Origin: Haloquadratum walsbyi J07HQW1
GTDB lineage: Archaea > Halobacteriota > Halobacteria > Halobacteriales > Haloferacaceae
NCBI GenBank assembly: GCA_000415965.1
Contig: KE356560.1
Coordinates: 1,522,697 to 1,586,696, forward strand
DNA: 64,000 nt
Direction of reading: 5' to 3'
Numbering within the stretch: the first letter of the stretch is position 1; every line of letters starts with the position of its first letter. The position numbers were made by a program, and so were the translations under genes. Under the pieces are notes generated by a model. The model worked only from the letters and a program-made list of their open reading frames with translations, was not told the origin of the DNA and did no database searches. Below, piece by piece: positions 55,940 through 64,000 of this stretch.

Positions 55940-57532
55940 ATGAGACAATCTGGACGGCGCCAGAAGATGGCGATACTGACCATTGTTGGCTTACTTCTTC
56001 TGACAGTGTTTGCCAGTAGCGTCGCGATTGGGGTTCCTGCCGCGCGAGTCGCAGTGTCTGATACGACGGTGACACCTGCAACACCGACAGCAGGAGCTCC
56101 AACGACGGTCACTGCAACGGTCCGACTATCAGGCGGGAGCACCTCTGCGGTAACACTTGATCGTGTTGAACTCGTTAACTCAGATGCTAATAGCTTCCGT
56201 GATGATACGGTGGCCAGTGCGACCGATCTTGGATCGCTCTCAGCTGGTGAGACACTAACCGTTCCAATCACAGCAACATTCGATACGGCAGGTGCACACG
56301 ACCTTCGGATCAAAGTAACTGTTACTGATGCTGATAATGATGAGACGACGGTCACACGACCAATTTCTGTTATCGTTGAGCAAGGCGTTCCACAGGTCAC
56401 ATTTGATGCACCAAATGCTGTCGTCGGAGCAGATTCATTTGTGCAGGCAACGGTATCGAATCCAACGAACGCTGCTTTACGCAATCTCTCGATACGTATT
56501 ATGACACCTGAGGCAGGTGAGCGTAGTGTGCGTGAAATCCCGGTGTTAGCTGCTGGAACAACGGCAACGTTGAACTTTTCAGTGCAACCACAACAACCCG
56601 GACAACAGCGATTGAGTGCCGATATCTCATATTTAACACCTGCGGGAACGGTCCGAAATATAGATGAAACGCGACTGATGCGTGTAAAACCGTTGGCGAA
56701 TGACGTTGGTATTCGCGTTAGTCGTTCAACAGGAGATGATCAAAACAATGCAGGCGGAGTCGCAGGTGGGATTGGCGGGATTCTTGGTGGACAAAGTGAT
56801 CTCCAGGGTGGCGGGTCGCAGCAAGATGGAGCTGAGCAGGGTGAAGTAGAAGTAACCGTCTCAAACTTTGGAAACGCACCAATTAATTCCGTTGTTGTTA
56901 TTCCACAGACAGCTAATGGAACGGTTGTTGAGGAGATTGGGCGCGTGATTGTCGATGAAACACTCTCACCAGGGGCAGCATCAACTATCACTGTCAACAC
57001 AGCCCAAGCCGAGCAGATTGGGGAGTTACGATTTGCCGCAGCATACGAACTTGCTGGTGAGCGTCACACTGTGGCTGCGGAATTCAACCGACAGATTCCG
57101 GGTGCTGTTGATCTTACTGGTGTGAATCTTGCAGTCAGTTCAAACGGGTCGATTGATTTACGTGGCAATCTCGCTAACACTGGAGGCAGTGAGATTTCTG
57201 GCGTGGTTGTGCAAGTGGTGAGTAGCGAGTATGTCACACCCGAGTATCCAAGACGAAGCTACTTTGTCGGAACACTCGGGAGCAGTGACTTCGCACCGAT
57301 TGAATTAACGGCTTCAGCTGATGTACAGAATGCGACAGAGGTGCCGGTTCGCATTCAATATACTGTCGGTGCTGACCGTGTTGTTGAAACGACTACAATT
57401 TCCCTTCCCCCGGATAATGAAACAGATGGGACTACCCCAGGTGGAAGCGAAGTAGGTATTATACTGAGTGTCCTTCTCATTGGGGCAGTTGTTGTCATGA
57501 GTGCTGTATTCATTATGAGGCGTCGAGAATGA
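55940..57532 (+). CDS. Exported beta-domain protein of a MacB-like ABC system
   Basis: 530 residues. Residues 11-33 are a signal/membrane anchor; a membrane span with RRRE tail closes the C terminus (502-530). The outer part has repeated immunoglobulin-like/CARDB-like domains (VTATVRLSGG, VTVSNFGNAPINSVVVIP and NLANTGGSEISGVVVQV) and a Gly-rich GGVAGGIGGILGGQ linker. Its stop overlaps the ATG of the ABC ATPase gene (ATGA), so it is co-translated with the transporter and may replace the MacA-type adaptor of bacterial systems. Confidence 0.85.
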   Translation: MRQSGRRQKMAILTIVGLLLLTVFASSVAIGVPAARVAVSDTTVTPATPTAGAPTTVTATVRLSGGSTSAVTLDRVELVNSDANSFRDDTVASATDLGSLSAGETLTVPITATFDTAGAHDLRIKVTVTDADNDETTVTRPISVIVEQGVPQVTFDAPNAVVGADSFVQATVSNPTNAALRNLSIRIMTPEAGERSVREIPVLAAGTTATLNFSVQPQQPGQQRLSADISYLTPAGTVRNIDETRLMRVKPLANDVGIRVSRSTGDDQNNAGGVAGGIGGILGGQSDLQGGGSQQDGAEQGEVEVTVSNFGNAPINSVVVIPQTANGTVVEEIGRVIVDETLSPGAASTITVNTAQAEQIGELRFAAAYELAGERHTVAAEFNRQIPGAVDLTGVNLAVSSNGSIDLRGNLANTGGSEISGVVVQVVSSEYVTPEYPRRSYFVGTLGSSDFAPIELTASADVQNATEVPVRIQYTVGADRVVETTTISLPPDNETDGTTPGGSEVGIILSVLLIGAVVVMSAVFIMRRRE

Positions 57533-58245
57533 GCGAAACTGAAAGTATAATCAATACAAAAACGACAGGAGAGACACACTCGACCCCAATTGAATTACGA
57601 CACGTAACGAAATCTTATGCGAGTGGGATGGACCGGGTGACGGCACTTGACACGGTTGATTTCTCTGTTAATGCTGGAGAGGTCGTTGCTGTGATTGGTC
57701 CTTCAGGGTCAGGCAAGTCGACAATGTTGAATATATTGGGTCTTCTTGATGAGCCAACTGAAGGGAGTATTCTCCTTCATGGTGAGCCTGCAACAGGGCT
57801 GTCTCCTGTAGAGAAAACGACTGCCCGGCGTGAGACGATTGGATTTGTCTTCCAGGATTTTCACCTGATTCCGACTCTCAGTGCTGTTGGGAATGTCCGG
57901 TTACCCACAGCGTTTCTTCCGGGGGATGCGACGGCGCGTGCTGAGGATCTGCTCACCCGGGTCGGTCTTGGTGACCGTCTCCACCACACTCCTGATGAAC
58001 TCTCTGGTGGACAGAAGCAACGCGTAGCGATTGCTCGATCGCTGATTAATGAACCAGATGTGTTACTCGCAGATGAACCAACAGGGAATCTCGATTCGGA
58101 GACTGGTGCGGCAGTCCTTGAGGAAATTCGAGCAATCGCTGATGAGGGCGTCAGTGTCGTTGCCGTCACACATGATGATCTCGTTCGTGAGTACACTGAT
58201 CGGACGGTTGAATTAGTTGATGGTGTCTTAACAGATGCTTCGTAA
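57529..58245 (+). CDS. ABC ATPase, MacB/LolD type
   Basis: 238 residues. Motifs are Walker A GPSGSGKST (near residue 58), Q-loop VFQDFHLIPTLSAVGNV, signature LSGGQKQRVAIARS (near 160), Walker B LLADEPTGNLDS (near 182) and the H-loop THDD. The QxxxLIPTLSAxxNVxLP wording is typical of LolD/MacB/FtsE-like ATPases that act as mechanotransmitters. It overlaps its permease gene by 11 bases. Confidence 0.95.
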   Translation: MSETESIINTKTTGETHSTPIELRHVTKSYASGMDRVTALDTVDFSVNAGEVVAVIGPSGSGKSTMLNILGLLDEPTEGSILLHGEPATGLSPVEKTTARRETIGFVFQDFHLIPTLSAVGNVRLPTAFLPGDATARAEDLLTRVGLGDRLHHTPDELSGGQKQRVAIARSLINEPDVLLADEPTGNLDSETGAAVLEEIRAIADEGVSVVAVTHDDLVREYTDRTVELVDGVLTDAS

Positions 58246-59377
58246 GCTGTTTGAGCAGCGATTTCCAGCGGCTGTATTAGCTGGACAAAATCTCTCTCGA
58301 CAACGCGCTCGGGCAGCGCTTGCAGCACTTGGGATTGTCATTGGTGTGTTCGCGGTTGTGACCCTTGGAACGCTTGGGACTGCATTACAGGTCGCAGCGA
58401 CCGCTGAACTTGGTGGATTAGGGAATCAGGTTATTATTAGTCCATCTGAGGAATCACCAAATGAAGTCTTGAATAGTCGCGATATTCAGGCAATCGAGCG
58501 TGCTGCTGCTGGTCGAGGGACGGTGATTCCACTTCAAACGACTGGTGCAACAGCGAGAAATGGTGAGGCTCAAACTGCCACACAGGTGTATGGGACGACA
58601 ACACCCAAAACATTATTTAATGCTGATGACTCGATTCCAGAGTTTCATCGTCAAGGAGCAATCGTTGGAGCGGAAGTAGCAAGTTCGCTTGATGTCCAGC
58701 AAGGATCACAAGTGCAGGTGGGACCACAGTCCTATCGCGTCATTGCTATTCTCGAAGCCGAAACCGGTATTTCACCAATTCAGGGGAACTCCGCGATTAT
58801 TCTGCCACCGAGTGCGTTCACCACAAGTGGTTACTCACAAGTAGTAATCAAAGCAAACTCAGGGGGCGATGCAACTGCGGTTGCGACGGAGGTTCGATCA
58901 AGACTGAATGGACGAGAAAATCGGGTTTCAGTATTCTCACTCCAGAGTGTTCTGACACAGATTGAGGAGTTTTTCGGCCTCTTGAACGGATTCTTACTCG
59001 CAATCGCAAGCGTTTCTTTAGTTGTTGCAGGTGTGTCAATATTTAATATTATGCTAATGACAGTCTCCGAACGTCGTGGGGAGATTGGCGTCTTACGTGC
59101 AGTGGGAATTCACCGCCAACAGGTGCTTCGAACACTCATTATTGAATCAACACTGCTTGGCGTCGCTGGTGGGTTTGTCGGGGCGTGTGGTGGAGTGATC
59201 ACAGTAATCGCGGTTGGGATGAATACACAACTCCCGATTTCAGCGATATTCGTTCCATTGAATGCAATCATCGTGTTCGTCGGATTTGGATTTGGCGTTG
59301 TCGTTGCCCTCATCGGTGGACTCTACCCAGCATACAAAGCAGCATGGGAACCACCGGTGGAGTCGCTGCGTGGGTAA
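58235..59377 (+). CDS. FtsX/MacB-like ABC permease
   Basis: 380 residues with one span near residues 30-50, a large extracellular domain of about 230 residues, and three spans in the last 130 residues (LLAIASVSLVVAGVSIFNIMLM, LLGVAGGFVGACGGVITVIAV and FVGFGFGVVVALIGGLYPAYKAA). This is the MacB-type four-span layout. MSVSERRGEIGVLRAVG-like wording (VSERRGEIGVLRAVGIHRQQV) is a hallmark. Together with the ATPase and exported beta-domain protein it forms a mechanical efflux or surface-remodelling machine. Confidence 0.93.
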   Translation: MLRKLFEQRFPAAVLAGQNLSRQRARAALAALGIVIGVFAVVTLGTLGTALQVAATAELGGLGNQVIISPSEESPNEVLNSRDIQAIERAAAGRGTVIPLQTTGATARNGEAQTATQVYGTTTPKTLFNADDSIPEFHRQGAIVGAEVASSLDVQQGSQVQVGPQSYRVIAILEAETGISPIQGNSAIILPPSAFTTSGYSQVVIKANSGGDATAVATEVRSRLNGRENRVSVFSLQSVLTQIEEFFGLLNGFLLAIASVSLVVAGVSIFNIMLMTVSERRGEIGVLRAVGIHRQQVLRTLIIESTLLGVAGGFVGACGGVITVIAVGMNTQLPISAIFVPLNAIIVFVGFGFGVVVALIGGLYPAYKAAWEPPVESLRG

Positions 59378-59599
59378 GTCTAATTCTCATACATGTGATA
59401 CTACTTCTGATCATCTTCTCACGCCCGAACATCAATCAGCAAAAAGGTTCATATGAAGCGATGATACACTACCGCCAATTGAGTGAGCTTATTTCACGGG
59501 GAATATTATTTATTTTGCTATTGTCGGCTTATGTTGGATTATTCATATACCAGTCGCCATCTGAGACGTGAGTGATACAACACTCCGAGTAGCTCCGCT

Positions 59600-61024
59600 T
59601 CAGTTAATCGTCGGGTGGGTCTCAGTCTGCATCGACGGGAAGAACCGACCATGAAATCCGAATGGCTCTGAGTGCGGGAGTTGAGCTTGTGCTTGTATCT
59701 CAAGTGTTGATGCATCAAATATCATCAATGTTGTTCGATCCTTCTCGACATCGAGTGCTGGCGCAATCACGACACCATCATCATCGGCATGACCATTTGG
59801 GTCTCGGATTGGGAGAGGTTCCTCAAGATACACAGATGGCTCCCACCACTCACGTGTGTCTCCGGTATCACAATCGAGTTTCACGAGTCCATTTCCACCC
59901 GCTTGATCTGTCAACTGTGCGTAGGTGTATCGATGACGTCCGCTGACATCAGGTTGTGCAATACGTGGTAATTCCATGCCAACATCGCTGAGTGGTGAAC
60001 GTTCGACAGATCCCGTTGTTGTATTAATCTGATACCGGATAGGGTTCCCATCTGGGGCTGGATTTGAACTGAACGCATCGAGTTGCTGCATTTGCATCGC
60101 ATCAAGAACACGGTTATCCGAGTACTCAATCAAATCGAATACAATCGTGTCGTCATTGAGATATGCATTAATATGATGAAACACAAACGCTGAGTCCACA
60201 ACTGGATCTGCTATGAGTTCACCACTTTCTCGCTCAATCACGATGAACCTCATTCCACGATCGGGTTCCCAACTAAGAAGATCCTGAATTCCCTCAGAAA
60301 ACGGATTGAGCGCTTGCAACGCGGAAATAACGAGTGGTACCTCAACAAGAACTATATGTTCGTCTGTGACACTACAATCGTGCATATAAGCCGGTCCACG
60401 TGCGTCGACTGATGTAATCCGCTCTCGTTGTCGACTCTCATATGGAATTTTATAAATGTGATACTGTGGTACGCGCCCAAACTGTGTTGCGAATCCAATA
60501 AGCTCGCGGTGGTCTTGGTCATCAACAAGATGTGCCGCAGTAAGATGCTCGGTTATCTCATCAGTAAACTCAAACTCAGTCTGCGTTTGCAGTGTCTCAG
60601 GATCAAATGATACTCGGCGCGGCGCCTCTGTCAGCGCAACATACTCCTGATCGATACGTGCAACATGTACATTTGCGTTATCTGTGGGTGTTGGGAGCCC
60701 TGAACGAAGCGGCTCAATCAATCGCCGCCATCCTCGTGTATCAGTTCCAAATTGACCGGTAAGTCGACCGTCCGCTGCATCAGCGTATGCATCAGTCCGG
60801 AGAAATCGGTTGCTATATCTGATATGTCCGTCAGCAAAATGATATCGTCGTAACATCGCCAATCCATCAAACCAGTGACTGACACGCGTTCCATCGATAT
60901 CAAACAGTCCTGGTCCGTTCCGGATCAATGTCCCCTCAAGCCACGCGGGAACCGTCCCCTGAGTCTCAAGTTGTTTATTATCGATCTCTGACTGGAGAGA
61001 GCGGAACCCTGGGTGAGTCGACAT
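59600..61024 (-). CDS. Carotenoid cleavage oxygenase
   Basis: 474 residues from the ATG at 61024 (another ATG is at 61069). The iron-binding His residues of the family are visible in AYMHDCSVTDEHIVL, FVFHHINAYLNDD, EPFGFHGRFFP and an earlier AAHLVDDQDHRE region. Such enzymes split carotenoids at a double bond, for example beta-carotene to retinal, needed for the rhodopsins of square archaea. The exact bond cannot be read from sequence. It is convergent with the ABC operon. Confidence 0.92.
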   Translation of the reverse strand: MSTHPGFRSLQSEIDNKQLETQGTVPAWLEGTLIRNGPGLFDIDGTRVSHWFDGLAMLRRYHFADGHIRYSNRFLRTDAYADAADGRLTGQFGTDTRGWRRLIEPLRSGLPTPTDNANVHVARIDQEYVALTEAPRRVSFDPETLQTQTEFEFTDEITEHLTAAHLVDDQDHRELIGFATQFGRVPQYHIYKIPYESRQRERITSVDARGPAYMHDCSVTDEHIVLVEVPLVISALQALNPFSEGIQDLLSWEPDRGMRFIVIERESGELIADPVVDSAFVFHHINAYLNDDTIVFDLIEYSDNRVLDAMQMQQLDAFSSNPAPDGNPIRYQINTTTGSVERSPLSDVGMELPRIAQPDVSGRHRYTYAQLTDQAGGNGLVKLDCDTGDTREWWEPSVYLEEPLPIRDPNGHADDDGVVIAPALDVEKDRTTLMIFDASTLEIQAQAQLPHSEPFGFHGRFFPSMQTETHPTIN

Positions 61025-61334
61025 ACATATATCTGATTGCTTCAGAGGAAATTGTCTTTCGACAGACACTCAGTATGCTGATACCACGCGTTCACACCTA
61101 GCACAGAGACTCTCTGTCAGGATTGTATTAGAGCGAGTTATATCGATATGTAGGGGTGTATATGAGGTCAGCTGTCGGTACTGTGAGTTTCTTTGTCAGT
61201 ATGTGAAACCGAATGGAGCGCGCAGACGAGCGCTCCAACTCAATTGAGTGTGGGTTCGGAGAGAAACACTATCAACGCGTCAACAACTGAGATAAGGGAG
61301 ATTATCACGTGCGCACCCCGATGTGAACTTAGCA

Positions 61335-62210
61335 ATGATAAACGAACACGGATTTGCGGATTTACACGTTCACACAACTGCATCTGATGGGGTTGACACG
61401 CTTTCTGAACGATGTGCCCGTGCTAGGGAGGTCGATCTTCCTGTCTTTGCTGTAACTGATCATGACTGTGTTCATCCAGCGTTCTCAGAACCAATTATGA
61501 AGCGAGATCATTGTGCCGTTATTAGTGGGGCTGAAATTCGAGCGGGTGTCGCAGGTCATGAGATCGAAATTCTCGGGCTCTTTTTAGATCCGACATCATC
61601 AGAGCTTCAAGATGTCCTCGAGCGCGTCCAACAACACCGAATCAACCGTAATCAAACCATTGTGAATGCACTCCGCACTCACGCCGGACTGGAGGCCACA
61701 TACGAAACGCTCATTCATCGTGTTGATGGTGTGCTGACACGTCCGCACTTAGCCGAGCAACTCGAGCGTGAGGGCATTGTTGAGTCACATGACGAGGCGT
61801 TTCAGCAATATCTCCAATCCGGTGTCAAAACACATGAGCCACTTAAGTTAGTTGCGTGTGAAACAATTATCAGCGCGATTCATGCTGCAGGTGGCGTTGC
61901 ATCGCTTGCACATCCCGGATATTTTCAACCACCTACATCGGAACATACATTTGATTCACTTGCGTCATTAATCCAGAGACTCAAAACGGCAGGATTAGAC
62001 GCAATAGAGGTGACATATGAGTATGGTGCATCTGGATTCAGCCCTCCAAGAGCAGCGGCACTGGCGAATGAGACTGATCTATTGCAAACTGGTGGTTCGG
62101 ACTGCCACGGGGTGGATACATCAATAACAAGCATTGGCGATGTTCGAGTCTCTCGCTCACAATTTCGTCGTCTATATGAAAAATCAGACACCACTATCCG
62201 TCCGCACTGA
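61335..62210 (+). CDS. PHP-domain metal phosphoesterase
   Basis: 291 residues from the ATG at 61335 (a GTG four codons earlier is also in frame). PHP motifs are FADLHVHTTASDG (near residue 7), VTDHDCV, ISGAEIRAGVAGHEIEILG, LAHPGY (near 190) and GGSDCHG (near 251). They bind two or three metals. Close relatives include nucleoside 3',5'-bisphosphate phosphatases and DNA-polymerase-type PHP proteins. Substrate unknown. Confidence 0.92.
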   Translation: MINEHGFADLHVHTTASDGVDTLSERCARAREVDLPVFAVTDHDCVHPAFSEPIMKRDHCAVISGAEIRAGVAGHEIEILGLFLDPTSSELQDVLERVQQHRINRNQTIVNALRTHAGLEATYETLIHRVDGVLTRPHLAEQLEREGIVESHDEAFQQYLQSGVKTHEPLKLVACETIISAIHAAGGVASLAHPGYFQPPTSEHTFDSLASLIQRLKTAGLDAIEVTYEYGASGFSPPRAAALANETDLLQTGGSDCHGVDTSITSIGDVRVSRSQFRRLYEKSDTTIRPH

Positions 62211-62408
62211 TATTCTCACTGAGCACGCAGTATATGATAAAACCGCTAATACTTGATACTACCTCGCAACTCTATGAGGACATTACAGAATAAGATTATG
62301 CGACGCTGATGGACGCTCTGATAACCGTTGTATATACGACATTCTAATTAGTAATATCAACAAATTAATATAATCATAGATATTCAATATACTCATACGT
62401 AATTGCCG
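62211..62408. other. AT-rich intergenic with promoter-like elements
   Basis: 198 bases; TATA-like ATATAATC and CAATATACTC lie before the next gene. Confidence 0.45.
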
Positions 62409-64000
62409 ATGTTTGTGTATGAGAGTACAAAATCTGGATTCTTAGATGATGTCCTGGCAGGGCGGTTAGTTTCAGAGATTAAGCGGGGATATCAATCACA
62501 CGGGATTGGGATGGGCGCTTCCAGTGAAATTCGGTCTTGGAAGAACTCACTGCAGTACATGCATACAGTCTTGGTTAACAGTTCAGTGCCAGACAATGCA
62601 GGGGTAGCAATCGAATTTAAAATCCCACTTACCTCACGCCGAGTCGATTTTCTTCTTTCAGGATATGATAATTCGGATAATGCGAATGTCATAATCATTG
62701 AACTTAAACAGTGGAGCGGCGACAGCACTCAAATGGTCGCAGATAAAGATGGAATTGTAAAGACTCCCCTGGGGGGTGGTATACATGAGACAACCCATCC
62801 AAGTTATCAAGCAAGTTCATACGCTCAATTATTAAAAGATTTCAACGTGACTGTTCGTGAAAAGCCGATTAATCTGTATCCACTGGCATATCTTCATAAC
62901 TTCGAGTCGGAGCATCGGGAAAAACTCGATAATGAGACATATCAGTCATATATTGCGAAAGCACCGCTCTACATCCGTGAGGATACAAGACAATTGCGTG
63001 AATTCGTTGCATCACACATTGATACTGGAGACAACAGGAAGAATCTCTATGAGATGAGCGACGGGAAAATCAGACCGGCGAAATCATTACAACGCTCATT
63101 ATTATCAATGCTCGAACGTCAGGACGAGTTCACATTAATTGATTCACAAAAAGTTGTCTTTGAAAAAGCCGTTGAACTGGCAATACAGTCACGACGTGAT
63201 GGGCAGAAACGTGTATTACTCATAGAAGGCGGTCCGGGAACAGGCAAGACAGTTGTTGCAATCAATATCCTCGCTGAGTTAATTCAACAGGATATGATTG
63301 CACAATACGTCTCGAAAAATCGAGCGCCACGAGATGTCTATGAACAAAAACTCCGTGGAGATAAATTAGTTAAAGAGATCAAACACCTATTCACAGGCGC
63401 GGGTAGTTTCGTTGAGACAGAGACAAATACGATTCCTGCATTGATTGCTGATGAGGCTCATCGGCTAAACGAGGAATCGACATTCTTTGGTCGCGGTGAA
63501 AACCAAATTATGGAAATTATCAATGCTGCCAAATTTAGCGTTTTCTTTATTGACGAAAATCAGCGTGTCCATATCGACGATATTGGTTCGAAACAAGAAA
63601 TCCGGCAGCATGCACGCGATTTGAATGCTGATATTGAAGAGATGACCCTTACATCACAATTCCGATGCAATGGGTCAAGAGGATACGTCGCCTGGGTAGA
63701 TGATGTGCTACAGATTCGACAGACAGCCAACGCAGGTGGATTTGATCTTGAGTTTGATATACATGTGTTTGATTCCCCACATGCTCTTCATACGGCGATT
63801 GAACAAAAGAATAATCAGAACCGAGTTTCGCGTGTTGTAGCGGGATACTGCTGGGAGTGGGAAAAAGACGGTCGCGCTGATCCTTCTATCAGTGATATCA
63901 AGATTGGTAATTACGAGCGGAGTTGGAATCTTGATACAAACGACCCGTGGGCGATTACTGAGGGGTCAATTGATCAAGTCGGGTGCATTCACACGTGCCA
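62409..64000 (+). CDS. Nuclease-ATPase fusion, DUF2075 type (3' end outside window)
   Basis: The frame from the ATG at 62409 is open to the window end (over 530 residues). The N-terminal part has a PD-(D/E)xK-like pattern, VDFLLSGYD and VIIIELKQW (near residues 77-98). The second half is a P-loop ATPase with Walker A EGGPGTGKT (near 275-283) and Walker B ALIADEAHRLNEES (near 345), then SVFFIDENQRVHIDDIGS and LTSQFRCNGS, motifs of superfamily 1-type helicases (DUF2075). Such fusions occur in phage-defence loci, but no partner gene is inside the window. The 5' neighbour is a PHP phosphoesterase. Confidence 0.88.
   Translation, partial: MFVYESTKSGFLDDVLAGRLVSEIKRGYQSHGIGMGASSEIRSWKNSLQYMHTVLVNSSVPDNAGVAIEFKIPLTSRRVDFLLSGYDNSDNANVIIIELKQWSGDSTQMVADKDGIVKTPLGGGIHETTHPSYQASSYAQLLKDFNVTVREKPINLYPLAYLHNFESEHREKLDNETYQSYIAKAPLYIREDTRQLREFVASHIDTGDNRKNLYEMSDGKIRPAKSLQRSLLSMLERQDEFTLIDSQKVVFEKAVELAIQSRRDGQKRVLLIEGGPGTGKTVVAINILAELIQQDMIAQYVSKNRAPRDVYEQKLRGDKLVKEIKHLFTGAGSFVETETNTIPALIADEAHRLNEESTFFGRGENQIMEIINAAKFSVFFIDENQRVHIDDIGSKQEIRQHARDLNADIEEMTLTSQFRCNGSRGYVAWVDDVLQIRQTANAGGFDLEFDIHVFDSPHALHTAIEQKNNQNRVSRVVAGYCWEWEKDGRADPSISDIKIGNYERSWNLDTNDPWAITEGSIDQVGCIHTC

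Noticed and set aside
1..64000. tRNA, rRNA genes and CRISPR arrays
   Set aside because: No cloverleaf, conserved rRNA stretch or regular repeat-spacer pattern was seen. TTCGAATC-like words (for example near 17042) lack the rest of a tRNA.

Overview
The window looks like a chromosome segment of a square haloarchaeon close to Haloquadratum walsbyi. Proteins are acidic. Promoters are archaeal: AT-rich TATA boxes sit about 25-30 bases before the start codon, which implies mostly leaderless transcripts. Exported proteins carry Tat and lipobox signals. The DNA is AT-richer than most haloarchaea, with long gene-poor spacers full of decayed insertion sequences. The species name is an inference from these traits, not a database match.

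Layout. 1-5401: a minus-strand carbohydrate-type ABC importer operon (IclR regulator, Tat lipoprotein binding protein, two permeases, ATPase cut by the window edge). 5402-10281: spacer holding a fossil IS5-type transposase and a broken TnpB. 10282-11497: CBS-pair protein and a phosphoesterase. 11906-14926: two radical SAM genes resembling the siroheme-to-heme enzymes AhbC and AhbD, with a small PaaB-like protein and a 54-residue peptide in the same transcription unit. 15847-22499: thioesterase, acyl-CoA synthetase, and cytosine deaminase plus cytosine permease. 22860-28625: beta-CASP nuclease, two small conserved proteins and an SDR, among fragments of a Gly-loop (RAMP-like) protein family. 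28835-35698: LOG-type protein, 2Fe-2S ferredoxin and NifU-like protein, separated by broken TnpB elements. 35699-37831: a GC-rich foreign island with a broken transcription factor B fused to a truncated TnpB, followed by a VapB/VapC-type toxin-antitoxin pair. 37876-44897: membrane and redox genes, including a radical SAM plus methyltransferase pair divergent from a thioredoxin-like and a peroxiredoxin gene. 45341-46937: a complete transposon with perfect 16-bp ends and an 8-bp target duplication, carrying a lipoprotein gene. 47521-55318: amphi-Trp protein, UV endonuclease, small zinc ribbons, more TnpB remnants, an M28 peptidase and a 2H phosphoesterase. 55471-64000: a small exported peptide, a MacB-like ABC operon, a carotenoid oxygenase, a PHP phosphoesterase, and the start of a nuclease-ATPase protein cut by the window edge.

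The main themes are metabolism of imported solutes and pyrimidines, heme and iron-sulfur cofactors, redox and UV protection, and heavy erosion by IS elements. All TnpB copies seen are broken, yet several keep their right-end hairpins. Candidates for undescribed biology are the three-copy Gly-loop family, the peptide and PaaB-like partner of the AhbC/AhbD pair, the radical SAM/methyltransferase/thioredoxin locus, the lipoprotein-carrying transposon and the terminal nuclease-ATPase.
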